Source: Clostridiaceae bacterium (lineage in GTDB: Bacteria; Bacillota; Clostridia; Acetivibrionales; DUMB01). From it: a stretch of 64,000 bases of DNA. The position numbers were made by a program, and so were the translations under genes. This document shows positions 25,225 to 33,854 of the stretch, one piece after another. The stretch's first letter is position 1, and every line of letters starts with the position of its first letter. A model generated the notes under the pieces. That model was not told the DNA's origin, ran no database searches, and saw only the letters and a program-made list of their open reading frames with translations. The DNA lies in contig DUMB01000098.1 in the NCBI GenBank assembly GCA_012840085.1, forward strand, positions 1-64,000. The letters run 5' to 3'.

Positions 25225-25315
25225 AAGGGGAGCTTGCAAAAAGCAGGCTGAGAGTAAGCTGTGTGCTTAGACCCTCATAACCTGATTTGGGTAATGCCAA
25301 CGTAGGGAAACAATT
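25225..25315 (+). promoter_or_regulatory. TPP (thi-box) riboswitch
   Basis: The consensus core is present: GGGGAGC, then GGCTGAGAG (from 25246), ACCCTCATAACCTGAT (25271-25286), and GGGTAATGCCAACGTAGGGAA (in part) to about 25309. It binds thiamine diphosphate and represses the downstream thi genes. The hairpin with a T-tract at 25326-25365 is the likely expression platform. Confidence 0.95.
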
Positions 25316-25325
25316 CGTGAAGATT

Positions 25326-25366
25326 ACTGCATATATGCTTTCGTTGGTGTATATGCAGTTTTTTAT
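25326..25366 (+). terminator. Riboswitch-controlled transcription terminator
   Basis: ACTGCATATA (25326-25335) pairs with TATATGCAGT (25350-25359) and is followed by TTTTTTAT. It lies directly after the TPP aptamer and upstream of thiM, as expected for premature termination at high TPP. Confidence 0.85.
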
Positions 25367-25374
25367 AATAAGAT

Positions 25375-25467
25375 GTTGAAAGCCCATCTGATCTTTTCCG
25401 AGTTGACAGCCCATCAGTTTGCATTGCAAGTTGAAAGTTCATCAGCTTTTTTACGGGATGACAGGCC
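25375..25467. repeat. Degenerate repeat of about 27 bp in the thiM leader
   Basis: Units beginning GTTGAAAGCCCATC, GTTGACAGCCCATCAG and GTTGAAAGTTCATCAG start at 25375, 25402 and 25430, with a decayed unit near 25456. They lie between the riboswitch terminator and the thiM start. No regulatory role is evident. Confidence 0.6.
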
Positions 25468-25552
25468 AAAAGTCTGTATTTGCAAGATGAAACCCTGGTT
25501 GTTGATTTGCGTGCTGAAAGTTTGTCAATTTATATTTGCGAAAGGAGATGTT

Positions 25553-26374
25553 ATGGTGAAAAACTGTATTGAAAATGTCCGCAGAAAAGCGCCTCTTGTT
25601 CACAATATTACAAACTACGTAACAGTGAACGATGTCGCAAATGTGCTTCTTGCCTGCGGGGCCAGCCCTATTATGTCTGATGATCCGGAGGAAGTGGAAG
25701 AAATTACAGCTATATGCGGTGGCCTGAATATTAATATCGGAACACTTAACCAAAATACAATCCCCTCTATGTTTCTTGCAGGAAAAAAAGCAAACCAACT
25801 GGGGCACAAAGTTCTGCTTGACCCGGTTGGGGCAGGCGCAAGCAGGCTTCGCACAGATACGGCGGTCAGGCTGATGCAGGAGGTCAAGTTTAATGTGATA
25901 AGAGGAAATATTTCCGAGATTAAGACATTAGCGCTTGGAAGCGGAAGAACAAAGGGTGTTGACGCTGATGTTGCAGATGCCGTAACCGAAGAATCTCTTG
26001 ACACTGCAGTGGACTTTGTGAAATCATTTGCGAAAAAGTCGGAATGCATTGTAGTAGTTACGGGGGCAATCGACCTTGTTACCGACGGAGATAAATGCTA
26101 TGTCATCAGAAATGGCAGAGCGGAAATGGGAAAAATTACAGGCACAGGCTGCCAGCTTTCCGCGATGATAACTGCATTTCTTGTTGCAAACCCTGAGAAT
26201 GAGCTTGAGGCAGCTGCAGCTGCTGTGTGTGCAATGGGGCTTGCAGGCGAAATAGGATGGATCAATATGCAGCCTTCTGATGGAAATTCCACGTACAGGA
26301 ACAGAATAATTGATGCCATTTATAACATGGATGGAGAAACACTGGAAAGAGGAGCTAAGTATGAAATTCGATAA
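25553..26374 (+). CDS. thiM: Hydroxyethylthiazole kinase
   Basis: A 273-residue ribokinase-fold enzyme that phosphorylates 4-methyl-5-(2-hydroxyethyl)thiazole for thiamine salvage. It has RKAPLVHNITNYVTVNDVAN, GASPIMSDDPEEV, LDPVGAGAS and the anion-hole/ATP motif GTGCQLSAMITAF near the C-terminus. The open frame extends 180 nt upstream through the leader repeats, but ATG 25553 is preceded by AAAGGAGA and matches the family's normal N-terminus. It is the first gene after the TPP riboswitch and overlaps thiE by 14 nt. Confidence 0.95.
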   Translation: MVKNCIENVRRKAPLVHNITNYVTVNDVANVLLACGASPIMSDDPEEVEEITAICGGLNINIGTLNQNTIPSMFLAGKKANQLGHKVLLDPVGAGASRLRTDTAVRLMQEVKFNVIRGNISEIKTLALGSGRTKGVDADVADAVTEESLDTAVDFVKSFAKKSECIVVVTGAIDLVTDGDKCYVIRNGRAEMGKITGTGCQLSAMITAFLVANPENELEAAAAAVCAMGLAGEIGWINMQPSDGNSTYRNRIIDAIYNMDGETLERGAKYEIR

Positions 26375-27002
26375 GAAAGATTTGCTTTTATATGCTGTCA
26401 CCGACAGGTCCTGGCTTGGGAGTGATACTATCGAAAGTGCAGTGGAAAAGGCGCTTAAGGGTGGTGCAACTTTTGTGCAGCTTAGAGAGAAGGAATTGGA
26501 GACTGAAAAATTCCTCGAGGAAGCAAAAGAGATTAAAAAATTGTGCAAAAAGTATCATGTACCATTTGTTATCAATGACAATGTGGATATAGCTATAGCG
26601 GTGGATGCTGATGGCGTCCATGTAGGGCAAAAGGATATGGAGGCCGGCAATGTGCGTGAACTGATAGGTAAGGGCAAGATTCTCGGAGTATCGGCACAGA
26701 CTGTGGAACAGGCGATATTGGCGGAAAAGAGGGGGGCTGATTACCTGGGAGTCGGAGCGGTATTTCCCACCAGTTCCAAGACAGACGCGGATTATGTAAG
26801 CTATGACACCCTGAAAGAAATCTGCGAAGCTGTAAGTATTCCTGTTGTAGCAATTGGAGGTATCAGCAAGGACAATATAATTCAATTGTCGGGGTCAGGC
26901 ATATGCGGAATAGCCGTAATCAGTGCAATTTTTGCCCAGCCTGACATTATAAAAGCTACAGCAGAATTAAAAGAATTAGCTGAAAAGATGGTGAAAGCGT
27001 GA
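26361..27002 (+). CDS. thiE: Thiamine-phosphate synthase
   Basis: A 213-residue TIM-barrel enzyme that joins hydroxymethylpyrimidine diphosphate and thiazole phosphate to give thiamine monophosphate. Signatures are LYAVTDRSWL, FVQLREKEL, VINDNVDIAIAVDADGVHVG, LGVGAVFPTSSKTDA and VAIGGI. ATG 26361 follows AGGAGC inside the end of thiM, so the two genes are translationally coupled, and its stop overlaps the GTG start of the HAD gene. Length and motifs are typical. Confidence 0.95.
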   Translation: MKFDKKDLLLYAVTDRSWLGSDTIESAVEKALKGGATFVQLREKELETEKFLEEAKEIKKLCKKYHVPFVINDNVDIAIAVDADGVHVGQKDMEAGNVRELIGKGKILGVSAQTVEQAILAEKRGADYLGVGAVFPTSSKTDADYVSYDTLKEICEAVSIPVVAIGGISKDNIIQLSGSGICGIAVISAIFAQPDIIKATAELKELAEKMVKA

Positions 27003-27667
27003 TTAAAGGAGCAATCTTTGACCTTGACGGAACCATACTGGATTCCATGTCAATCTGGGATAATGCAGCAGAAATGTATTTAAACAGCATGGGAATAAAG
27101 GCGGAACCCGGGCTCGGCAAAACCATGTTTGCCATGAGCATGACTGAAGGGGCAGAGTTTTTAAAGGACAGATACTGCCTGGATATGGATACAGATGAAA
27201 TAATAGCAGGGATCAATCACACAATCGAAGATTTTTACTATTATCATGTACAGCTGAAGGAAGGCGCGGAGCAGTTCCTGAAAGGTATGAAGCAAGCCGG
27301 CATTAAAATGGTAGCAGCAACGTCCAGTGACAGGCAGGTTGTGGAAAGGGCGCTGGAAAGGCTTAATGTCATAAGTTGTTTTGACAGAATATTTACATGC
27401 ACGGAAACAGGTGCCGGAAAAGAAAAGCCTGATATCTACCTTGCTGCAGCTGAATTTATGGGAACAGTTCCGGAAGATACATGGGTATTCGAAGATGCGC
27501 TGCATGCGATTAAAACGGCTAAAAGTGCCGGCTTTAGGACAGTTGGTGTGTACGATGCTTCCAGCAAGGATAATTTGGATGAGATTAAGAGAATCAGTGA
27601 CATTTATTTGGAGAAACTGGACAATATTGATGCTTTTTTGCGCCTTTTGCCGCCATACAAAAACTAA
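26999..27667 (+). CDS. HAD-family hydrolase in the thiamine operon
   Basis: A 222-residue haloacid-dehalogenase-fold phosphatase of the beta-phosphoglucomutase-like subgroup. Motif I is FDLDGTILDS with both nucleophilic Asp residues, motif II is AATSSD, and motif III/IV includes GKEKPD and VFEDALHAI. The start is GTG 26999, overlapping the thiE stop by four bases. Membership in the TPP-controlled operon suggests it acts on a thiamine intermediate, for example thiamine monophosphate or an HMP phosphate, but the family is broad and the substrate cannot be read from sequence. Confidence 0.85.
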   Translation: MIKGAIFDLDGTILDSMSIWDNAAEMYLNSMGIKAEPGLGKTMFAMSMTEGAEFLKDRYCLDMDTDEIIAGINHTIEDFYYYHVQLKEGAEQFLKGMKQAGIKMVAATSSDRQVVERALERLNVISCFDRIFTCTETGAGKEKPDIYLAAAEFMGTVPEDTWVFEDALHAIKTAKSAGFRTVGVYDASSKDNLDEIKRISDIYLEKLDNIDAFLRLLPPYKN

Positions 27668-27808
27668 CAAAAAACAAAAATACTATATAAAACTGATACA
27701 AAAAATAACACTAAAAATTAATATTAAAATAATACCTGGAAATCAATACTGAAAATAAATACTGAAAATAAATACTAAAAATGTATATGCAAAGGAATGG
27801 AGAATGAG

Positions 27809-28600
27809 ATGAAAACAGCATTGACAATTGCAGGAAGTGATTCCAGCGGAGGCGCCGGAATCCAGGCAGATATCAAGACAATGACTGCAAACGGCGTATA
27901 TGCCATGAGCGCGATTACCGCACTTACTGCACAGAATACAACCGGCGTTGCAGCGATTATGGAAGTTACTCCGGAATTTTTAGCAGAACAGTTGGACTGC
28001 ATTTTTACCGATATCTTTCCGGATGCAGTCAAGATTGGCATGGTTTCATCAGCCCAATTGATAGAAACTATATCAGAAAAGCTGAAGTTTTATAATGCCA
28101 AAAACATCGTCGTAGATCCCGTAATGGTTTCCACAAGCGGTTCAAAGCTTCTTCGGGATGACGCAATAGAAACATTGAAAAACAGATTGTTTCCCCTGGC
28201 AGCTGTATTAACACCTAATATTCCGGAAGCATCTATATTGTCAGGAGTATCCATTGAAAATGAGCCGGATATGATTAAAGCGGCTGAAATTATCAGCAAC
28301 CAATTCGGATGTGCCGTTCTTTGCAAGGGCGGGCACAGTATAAACGATGCCAATGACTTGTTGTATCATAATAATAAGTATAAGTGGTTCGTGGGGGAGA
28401 GAATTGATAATAACAATACTCACGGCACAGGATGCACTTTGTCCAGCGCCATAGCATGCGGCCTTGCAAAAGGCTTGGATTTGGAAAGGTCAATCCGGTC
28501 AGCCAAGGAATATATATCGGGTGCATTGAAGGCAATGCTTGATCTGGGAAAAGGAAGCGGACCCCTTAACCATATGTGGAATATCTGCAGGGATGAATAG
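27809..28600 (+). CDS. thiD: Hydroxymethylpyrimidine/phosphomethylpyrimidine kinase
   Basis: A 263-residue ribokinase-fold enzyme that phosphorylates HMP and HMP-phosphate to HMP diphosphate. It shows AGSDSSGGAGIQADIKTM, DPVMVSTSGSKLL, LTPNIPEASIL and the NTHGTGCTLSSAIA nucleotide/anion-hole motif. ATG 27797 is too close to its signal; ATG 27809 has GGAG six bases before it and fits the family start. A 141-nt A-rich gap with short ATACTGAAAATA repeats separates it from the HAD gene; no promoter is evident there, so it is probably in the same operon. Confidence 0.94.
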   Translation: MKTALTIAGSDSSGGAGIQADIKTMTANGVYAMSAITALTAQNTTGVAAIMEVTPEFLAEQLDCIFTDIFPDAVKIGMVSSAQLIETISEKLKFYNAKNIVVDPVMVSTSGSKLLRDDAIETLKNRLFPLAAVLTPNIPEASILSGVSIENEPDMIKAAEIISNQFGCAVLCKGGHSINDANDLLYHNNKYKWFVGERIDNNNTHGTGCTLSSAIACGLAKGLDLERSIRSAKEYISGALKAMLDLGKGSGPLNHMWNICRDE

Positions 28601-28616
28601 TGGTGTTGTGCTTTTT

Positions 28617-28656
28617 CTTCACAAAATCTTCACAATAATGTGTTAAATTATATAAC
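28617..28656 (+). promoter_or_regulatory. Candidate promoter with direct-repeat response-regulator box
   Basis: TTCACA occurs at 28618-28623 and 28629-28634 (11-bp period). The second copy serves as a -35 with 16 bp to TATAAC (28651-28656). GTGTTA (28640-28645) and TAACAC (28653-28658) form an inverted repeat over the -10. The first 33 nt match 516-548 at 29 positions, which links this two-component region to the DUF2318 operon. Confidence 0.45.
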
Positions 28657-28810
28657 ACTAGTTGAGATTAAGTCCTTCAAAACCAAGAGTATTCTTTTGG
28701 GTGGAAAAGATAACGCTTTATAGTGTCAATATCGAGATTGAAGTTAAAGGATACGATATTGTATAATTAAAAGTACATGTTAGGTCCCCTTGTCAAGCAG
28801 GGGATTTTTC
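28657..28810 (+). ncRNA. Candidate small RNA between a promoter and a terminator
   Basis: The promoter at 28617-28656 is followed about 150 nt later by a terminator with no good open frame between. The segment holds an 8-bp inverted repeat (CAATATCG 28727-28734 with CGATATTG 28754-28761) before the terminator. It could instead be the tail of the thiD transcript plus leader of the regulator gene. Confidence 0.3.
28785..28810 (+). terminator. Rho-independent terminator
   Basis: TCCCCT (28785-28790) pairs with AGGGGA (28799-28804) around an 8-nt loop and is followed by TTTTTC. It ends the thi operon and/or a candidate small RNA. Confidence 0.7.
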
Positions 28811-28929
28811 TTAATTTGGGACATTAATTTGGGATATTTCCTGTCGTAAAAGGAATACCTTGATTTAGAAATGGATGTCCCATGACCTTCTTGGTTTTTT
28901 ATGATATCAGTTGTTGCAGGAGGCCTGCT

Positions 28930-29631
28930 ATGAATAATATACAAAAAAAAGTACTGGTTGTGGATGACGAAGTGAAGATAGTGGAGGTTGTAAAATCATA
29001 TCTGGAGAACAGCGGGTATTTGGTATGTGAAGCATATAACGGCAAGGAAGCTCTGGATAAATTCGAAAAGGAGAATCCTGACCTCATTGTTCTTGATCTG
29101 ATGCTTCCTGATATGACTGGTGAGGAAATCTGCAAAACTTTGAGGAAGAAATCAAGAGTACCCATTATTATGCTTACAGCCAAGGTTGAAGAAGATGATA
29201 TCTTAAGAGGTCTGAATATAGGAGCAGATGACTATGTCACAAAGCCCTTCAGTCCAAGGCAATTGGTAGCAAGAGCCGAGGCTGTTTTGAGGAGGGCAGG
29301 CAATACATTGATCCCGCTGTCCAGCATTATTTCGTTTAATAATAATGAACTGGTCATTGATACCTTGAAACATGAGGTAAAAAGATGCGGGAAAACAATC
29401 AATCTGACTCCTAACGAATACAAACTGCTGTTAACAATGGTAAAGTACCCTGACAAGACTTTTACCAGGGAAGAACTGATAAATATTGGGCTGGGAGAGG
29501 ATTTCAACGGTTATGACAGAACCATTGACACTCATATAAAGAATATCAGGCAGAAAATTGAACCTGATCCCAAAAATCCAAAATACATTTTAACCATTCA
29601 CGGAGTAGGATACCGGTTTGGTGGTGAATAG
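28930..29631 (+). CDS. OmpR/PhoB-family response regulator
   Basis: A 233-residue regulator. The receiver domain (about 5-120) has VVDDEVKIVEVVKSYL, the phosphoacceptor Asp in DLIVLDLMLPDMTG, the IMLTAK switch Thr and the YVTKPFSPRQL Lys. The winged-helix DNA-binding domain (about 135-230) shows INLTPNEYKLLLTMVK and TIDTHIKNIRQKIEPDP. The frame opens at 28882, but ATG 28930 follows GCAGGAGG. It is followed 15 nt later by its histidine kinase. The direct-repeat box at 28617 and the copy at 516 are of the type this family binds, so autoregulation and control of the DUF2318 operon are plausible. Confidence 0.93.
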   Translation: MNNIQKKVLVVDDEVKIVEVVKSYLENSGYLVCEAYNGKEALDKFEKENPDLIVLDLMLPDMTGEEICKTLRKKSRVPIIMLTAKVEEDDILRGLNIGADDYVTKPFSPRQLVARAEAVLRRAGNTLIPLSSIISFNNNELVIDTLKHEVKRCGKTINLTPNEYKLLLTMVKYPDKTFTREELINIGLGEDFNGYDRTIDTHIKNIRQKIEPDPKNPKYILTIHGVGYRFGGE

Positions 29632-29646
29632 AAGGTTGATTAAATT

Positions 29647-31044
29647 ATGAAGAAGTACAGTTTGAGAACTAAATTATCTCTGTCATACATTTCCGTGGCA
29701 CTGATATCCGTGTTCCTGATCAGTGTTTTTACCAACTTGCTGCTGGATAAGCACTTTAAAGAATATATCATCCAGAATCAGGAACGTAAAAGCAAGGAAA
29801 TTGTTTCGCTTGTCAGACAGCAGTTTAATACTGATAAGAAATGGAATATGGAGACTATAAAAAATATTTGTATCAGTGCTCTGGAACAAGGAATGATAAT
29901 AAGGATAGTGGATTCTTCCGAAAAGGTTGTTTGGGACGCAAGACTTCATGATAATGAATTGTGCGAGCAGATGCTGCACCATATAGAACAAAACATGAGC
30001 AGCCGGTATCCTAACTGGAAGGGCAATTATGTGGAAGATGTATATCCCATTACTTATCAACTGGACAAAGTCGGTGAAATCATAATTGGTTATTACGGTC
30101 CTTATTACTTCAATGACAGTGAACTTGAATTTATAAATACAATAAACAGGCTTCTAATGGGAGTAGGAGTATTTTTGCTTTTCTTATCCCTGTTCTTTAG
30201 TTCAATAATGTCGAAAAGGTTGAGCACACCTATTTCAAGAGTCATAACTACTGCTCAAATGATTGCAAAGGGATATTTTGATGACAGGATAACTGAACAA
30301 TCAACTACAAAGGAGATTGCACAGCTTACCGAAACCATCAACAACCTTGCTGAAACATTGGAGAACCAGGAAATCCTGAGAAAAAGGCTAACGGCAGATG
30401 TAGCACATGAATTAAGGACACCCCTGGCTACTTTGCAAAGCCATATGGAAGCGATGATTGATGGGATTTGGAAACCTGATACCGAGAGGCTGAAAAGCTG
30501 TCATGAAGAAATTATAAGAATAAACAGGATGGTAGGGGATCTTGAGAAACTGGCGAGATATGAAAGCGAAAACCTGATTCTTACTAAGACAAACTTTGAT
30601 ATTTCAGAGCTTATCCGTCACATTATAAAGAATTTCGAGAATGACTTCCTGAATAAGGGTATTGATATAGAGTTTATTGGTGATGAAGAGAAGGTGACAG
30701 CAGATAAGGATAAAATTAGCCAGGTGATTATAAATCTTATATCCAACGCTATTAAATATACTCCACAGGGAGGAAAAGTGGAGATTAGGGTTAAGGGTTT
30801 GCCTGACGTTACAGAGATATCCGTTAAAGATACCGGAAAGGGTATTCTTCCGGAGGACTTGCCTCACATTTTTGAACGTTTTTACCGCGCTGATAAATCG
30901 AGGAACAGGATGACCGGAGGTGCCGGGATTGGCCTTACAATCACTAAAGCAATAGTAGAAGCTCATAAAGGCAAGATCCGGGTAAGTAGCAAAGTTGATG
31001 GAGGTACGGAATTCATCGTATTATTACCGAAGCATGGCAGCTAA
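29647..31044 (+). CDS. Sensor histidine kinase
   Basis: A 465-residue membrane kinase. A helix at about 10-32 (LSYISVALISVFLISVFTNLL), an extracytoplasmic sensor region, and a second helix at about 165-190 (LLMGVGVFLLFLSLFFSS) precede a HAMP linker (STPISRVITTAQMIAKGYF). The HisKA domain has the phospho-His in VAHELRTPLATL, and the HATPase domain holds the N box (QVIINLISNAIKYT), DTGKGI and GAGIGLTITK. It pairs with the regulator just upstream. The signal is unknown; the sensor region has no recognisable ligand motif. Confidence 0.93.
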   Translation: MKKYSLRTKLSLSYISVALISVFLISVFTNLLLDKHFKEYIIQNQERKSKEIVSLVRQQFNTDKKWNMETIKNICISALEQGMIIRIVDSSEKVVWDARLHDNELCEQMLHHIEQNMSSRYPNWKGNYVEDVYPITYQLDKVGEIIIGYYGPYYFNDSELEFINTINRLLMGVGVFLLFLSLFFSSIMSKRLSTPISRVITTAQMIAKGYFDDRITEQSTTKEIAQLTETINNLAETLENQEILRKRLTADVAHELRTPLATLQSHMEAMIDGIWKPDTERLKSCHEEIIRINRMVGDLEKLARYESENLILTKTNFDISELIRHIIKNFENDFLNKGIDIEFIGDEEKVTADKDKISQVIINLISNAIKYTPQGGKVEIRVKGLPDVTEISVKDTGKGILPEDLPHIFERFYRADKSRNRMTGGAGIGLTITKAIVEAHKGKIRVSSKVDGGTEFIVLLPKHGS

Positions 31045-31982
31045 ATACCTTGTCTGGTTACAGGAATATAATGAAAAAGCGGTGGCAATATGATGAATTA
31101 AATTTGTTTTGTTATGAAACGAGATAGCACTGTGGAGAGCTTTGTAGTTGGCTATTATTAGCTCTTAAGCTTACAGCTTCCGCCAACAAAATGCCGGTAT
31201 AACAAGTTAATTAATAAAATATGTTGCAAGTCTGAATATATTACATGTTTGGCAGATGTAATAAGATAATACAATTATTACCTAGCAATAAATTAATTGC
31301 TAATAATTGCAAGAATTATTTGTAACTAACAGTAAGAAATTAATACAATATATTAAAAATGTTGTAAATACTCCTAATATTTAATAAAAGTTTCCAATTT
31401 ATAGTTTACAAAGTTTAACTTTCGCATTATACTAGAAATACAGCTGTAGACATACTTGTTTGACAGCTAGCCACTTCAGAATTTTCAAATAGCTTATTCA
31501 ACTACAATAATTTCGTATTCAACTACAGTAATTTTGTATAAAGCTTTATACAACTTTACTGGTTCAAGCACTCAACGCTCTAAGAAGAGTCAGACAACAT
31601 AGGAAAACTTAAGACTTTGAAATTTTAATGCAAGAATGAAAGTCAGCATAGCCAGTAAACGCCTGCAATCTTTATATTTGTGATTTTGTGCCTGGTTTTC
31701 AATCATAATTATTTCATTTTAGCCCGCTGTAATACTGGATCTATTGTGGTGCACCTTTTTATCAATTTCTCAGCAATATCCAAATTTTATATGGAGGTGA
31801 TGCATTCCCGCAGAGAAACTTATTTTGCCATAGAAAGGGGTGAAACCATTGGACAAGCTTAGCTAGTGCTTTACAGCTTTGTTCCTGCTAGGTCAAGTCA
31901 TGCCTTTTTTCAGAAAAAGAATATTAAAAATTATTTAGAAAATTAGAATTTAAAAAAATCTAAAAAACAGGAGGTAATTTCA
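31045..31982. other. Long AT-rich intergenic region without a supported gene
   Basis: About 940 nt between the kinase and a secreted phosphoesterase. I see no convincing gene. A 60-codon frame at 31680-31862 lacks a ribosome binding site and any recognisable motif. No riboswitch consensus was recognised. The AGGAGG site of the next gene is at the right end. Confidence 0.4.
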
Positions 31983-33560
31983 ATGTTTATGAACTCTGGT
32001 AAGTCAGATTTTTCAATGTTTAAAGGAGTTAAGAAGGTTGTACTTCTGCTTATCTTCATACTTCTGCTTACATTTATGAATTATGCGCCGCTGGTATCGG
32101 CGGATCCGGTCACGGACGGAAAATTTACTATTGCAGTAATTCCCGATACGCAAAATGAAGTGGCATACTCAGGGGCTATACAAAATCAATGGTTCAAGAA
32201 CCGTACGCAGTATCTGGTTAACAACAAAGATAACCTGGATTTGCGCTTTGTTATTCACACCGGTGACGTTGTAAACTGGCCGGCATATGATCCAAACCAG
32301 TTGCCGATTGCGTCTGAAGCCATGGCTGTGCTTGACAATGCAGGTATTCGCAGCCAGCTTAGCATCGGCAATCATGACACGGCAGCGACCTACATTGGCG
32401 GTTCTGCTGTGCCAGGCGGCGACATACCAGCCCTTGTTCGCGATACGTCGCTTTTCAACCAGGCATTTCCTGTGTCACGTTATCCCGGCATGGTGACATT
32501 TGAACCTAATAAAGTGGATAACTGCTATCAGACCTTCGAAGCAGAAGGCAAAAAATGGCTGGTGCTCAATCTGGAACTCTGGCCGCGTACTGCAGCGATT
32601 AATTGGGCGAAAGGTGTTGTTGAGAGCCATCCGGATTATAATGTAATAATTCATACACACTCCTATCTGACATCTACCGGAGGCATTTACCAATCCAATG
32701 GAGGCTACGGTGCAAATTCTCCGCAATATGTATTTGACAACCTGGTAAAATTATATCCTAATATCAAGTTTGTACTTTGCGGCCACACCGGAACTGCTGC
32801 AAAGCGCGAAGATTACGGTGTACACGGCAATAAAATAGTGTCTGTCAACGGAACTTTCCACAGCAATACAACCAATCCTGTGCAGCTTCTGGAGATAGAT
32901 GTTATCAACGGAACTGCCAAAACCAGATTCTATGCGCCATTGGATGGATATGAGTGGACACATTACAATTGGACTTTTACCGGTTTGAACTTTGTATCAC
33001 CTTCAACAACACCGAATTACTTACTGGATGAAGGATTCAATTCACAGCCCAATGGTGCGGTACCCACAGGCTGGATTTTAAACACCTCCGGAGGAACTGT
33101 AACGGTACAACCTGTTCCAAGTGAGCAGGAAAAGAGTATGAGACTCCAGAAGACCGGTACTCCCGGTTATGCGGCTGCCATGAAAAAATTTACACAACAG
33201 ACCTCGGGCATTATAACTTACGATACATGGGTCATGGTAGCGGAATCTGCCAGCACCAAACAAATTATGATGAGAAATTATGATACATCAAAAATAGCAT
33301 CCATTGTAGCTTTTGCAGACGGTTATATTAAAGTAAATGCCTCAACCAATGTTCAGACTTTTGTAGCGAATCAGTGGTATCACATTGTTGTGAAGCATAA
33401 CCAGAACAACAAGACTTTTCAAGTTTTTGTAGACGGTGTATCGAGGGGAACCTTTAATTACTATCATTCCGGTGTAAATGATCTTGGGGAAATGCTCTTT
33501 GCTGTTTCGCCTAATTACACAGGAACACTTTATGTAAGTGATATCAAGGTATCAAAATAG
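31983..33560 (+). CDS. Secreted calcineurin-like metallophosphoesterase with C-terminal jelly-roll domain
   Basis: A 525-residue exported protein. The signal peptide spans about residues 1-40 (VKKVVLLLIFILLLTFMNY, cleavage near VSADP). The metallophosphoesterase domain (about 45-330) has all family blocks: IPDTQ, FVIHTGDVVNW, SIGNHDT, VIIHTHSY and VLCGHTG, which bind a dinuclear metal centre. Residues 345-525 form a concanavalin/LamG-like beta domain (WYHIVVKHNQNNKTFQVFVDG). ATG 31983 follows AGGAGG. It probably hydrolyses a phosphoester outside the cell, with the C-terminal domain binding a glycan or the wall. It is a single-gene unit with its own terminator. Confidence 0.88.
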   Translation: MFMNSGKSDFSMFKGVKKVVLLLIFILLLTFMNYAPLVSADPVTDGKFTIAVIPDTQNEVAYSGAIQNQWFKNRTQYLVNNKDNLDLRFVIHTGDVVNWPAYDPNQLPIASEAMAVLDNAGIRSQLSIGNHDTAATYIGGSAVPGGDIPALVRDTSLFNQAFPVSRYPGMVTFEPNKVDNCYQTFEAEGKKWLVLNLELWPRTAAINWAKGVVESHPDYNVIIHTHSYLTSTGGIYQSNGGYGANSPQYVFDNLVKLYPNIKFVLCGHTGTAAKREDYGVHGNKIVSVNGTFHSNTTNPVQLLEIDVINGTAKTRFYAPLDGYEWTHYNWTFTGLNFVSPSTTPNYLLDEGFNSQPNGAVPTGWILNTSGGTVTVQPVPSEQEKSMRLQKTGTPGYAAAMKKFTQQTSGIITYDTWVMVAESASTKQIMMRNYDTSKIASIVAFADGYIKVNASTNVQTFVANQWYHIVVKHNQNNKTFQVFVDGVSRGTFNYYHSGVNDLGEMLFAVSPNYTGTLYVSDIKVSK

Positions 33561-33578
33561 GGAATGTGGGAATGTGGT

Positions 33579-33668
33579 AAAGCCATATAGGAAATATAAC
33601 AAAGCCATATAGGAAATATGGTAAAGCCCGTATAGGAAATGCAGTAAAAGCCCGTACAGGAAATATAG
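33579..33668. repeat. 22-23 bp tandem repeat, four units
   Basis: AAAGCCATATAGGAAATAT-type units start at 33579, 33601, 33623 and 33646. They lie between the phosphoesterase stop codon and its terminator. Confidence 0.8.
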
Positions 33669-33692
33669 TAAGGCCAACAGGTAAGTAATTGG

Positions 33693-33740
33693 CTCCTTCC
33701 AGGCAGGAATTAAAGCAAACTGCCAGGAAGGAGTTTTTTT
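33693..33740 (+). terminator. Rho-independent terminator of the phosphoesterase gene
   Basis: CTCCTTCCAGGCA (33693-33705) pairs with TGCCAGGAAGGAG (33721-33733) with one mismatch and is followed by TTTTTTT. Confidence 0.85.
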
Positions 33741-33854
33741 ATAAACATGAAATGAAACCTTAAGCCGGCACAATAAGTTAATTTGCTTGTTGAGAATTGC
33801 ATGCAATTATGACACAATATTCATTAAATAAATGTATCATCAGGAGATGGGGAA

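Noticed and set aside
31680-31862. 60-codon frame in the long gap before the phosphoesterase
   Set aside because: There is no ribosome binding site at its start and no similarity I recognise. The internal GGAGGTG lies directly against an ATG, leaving no spacing.
33579-33668. CRISPR array
   Set aside because: The repeats are directly adjacent, degenerate and lack unique spacers; no cas genes are present. The same applies to the other tandem repeats.
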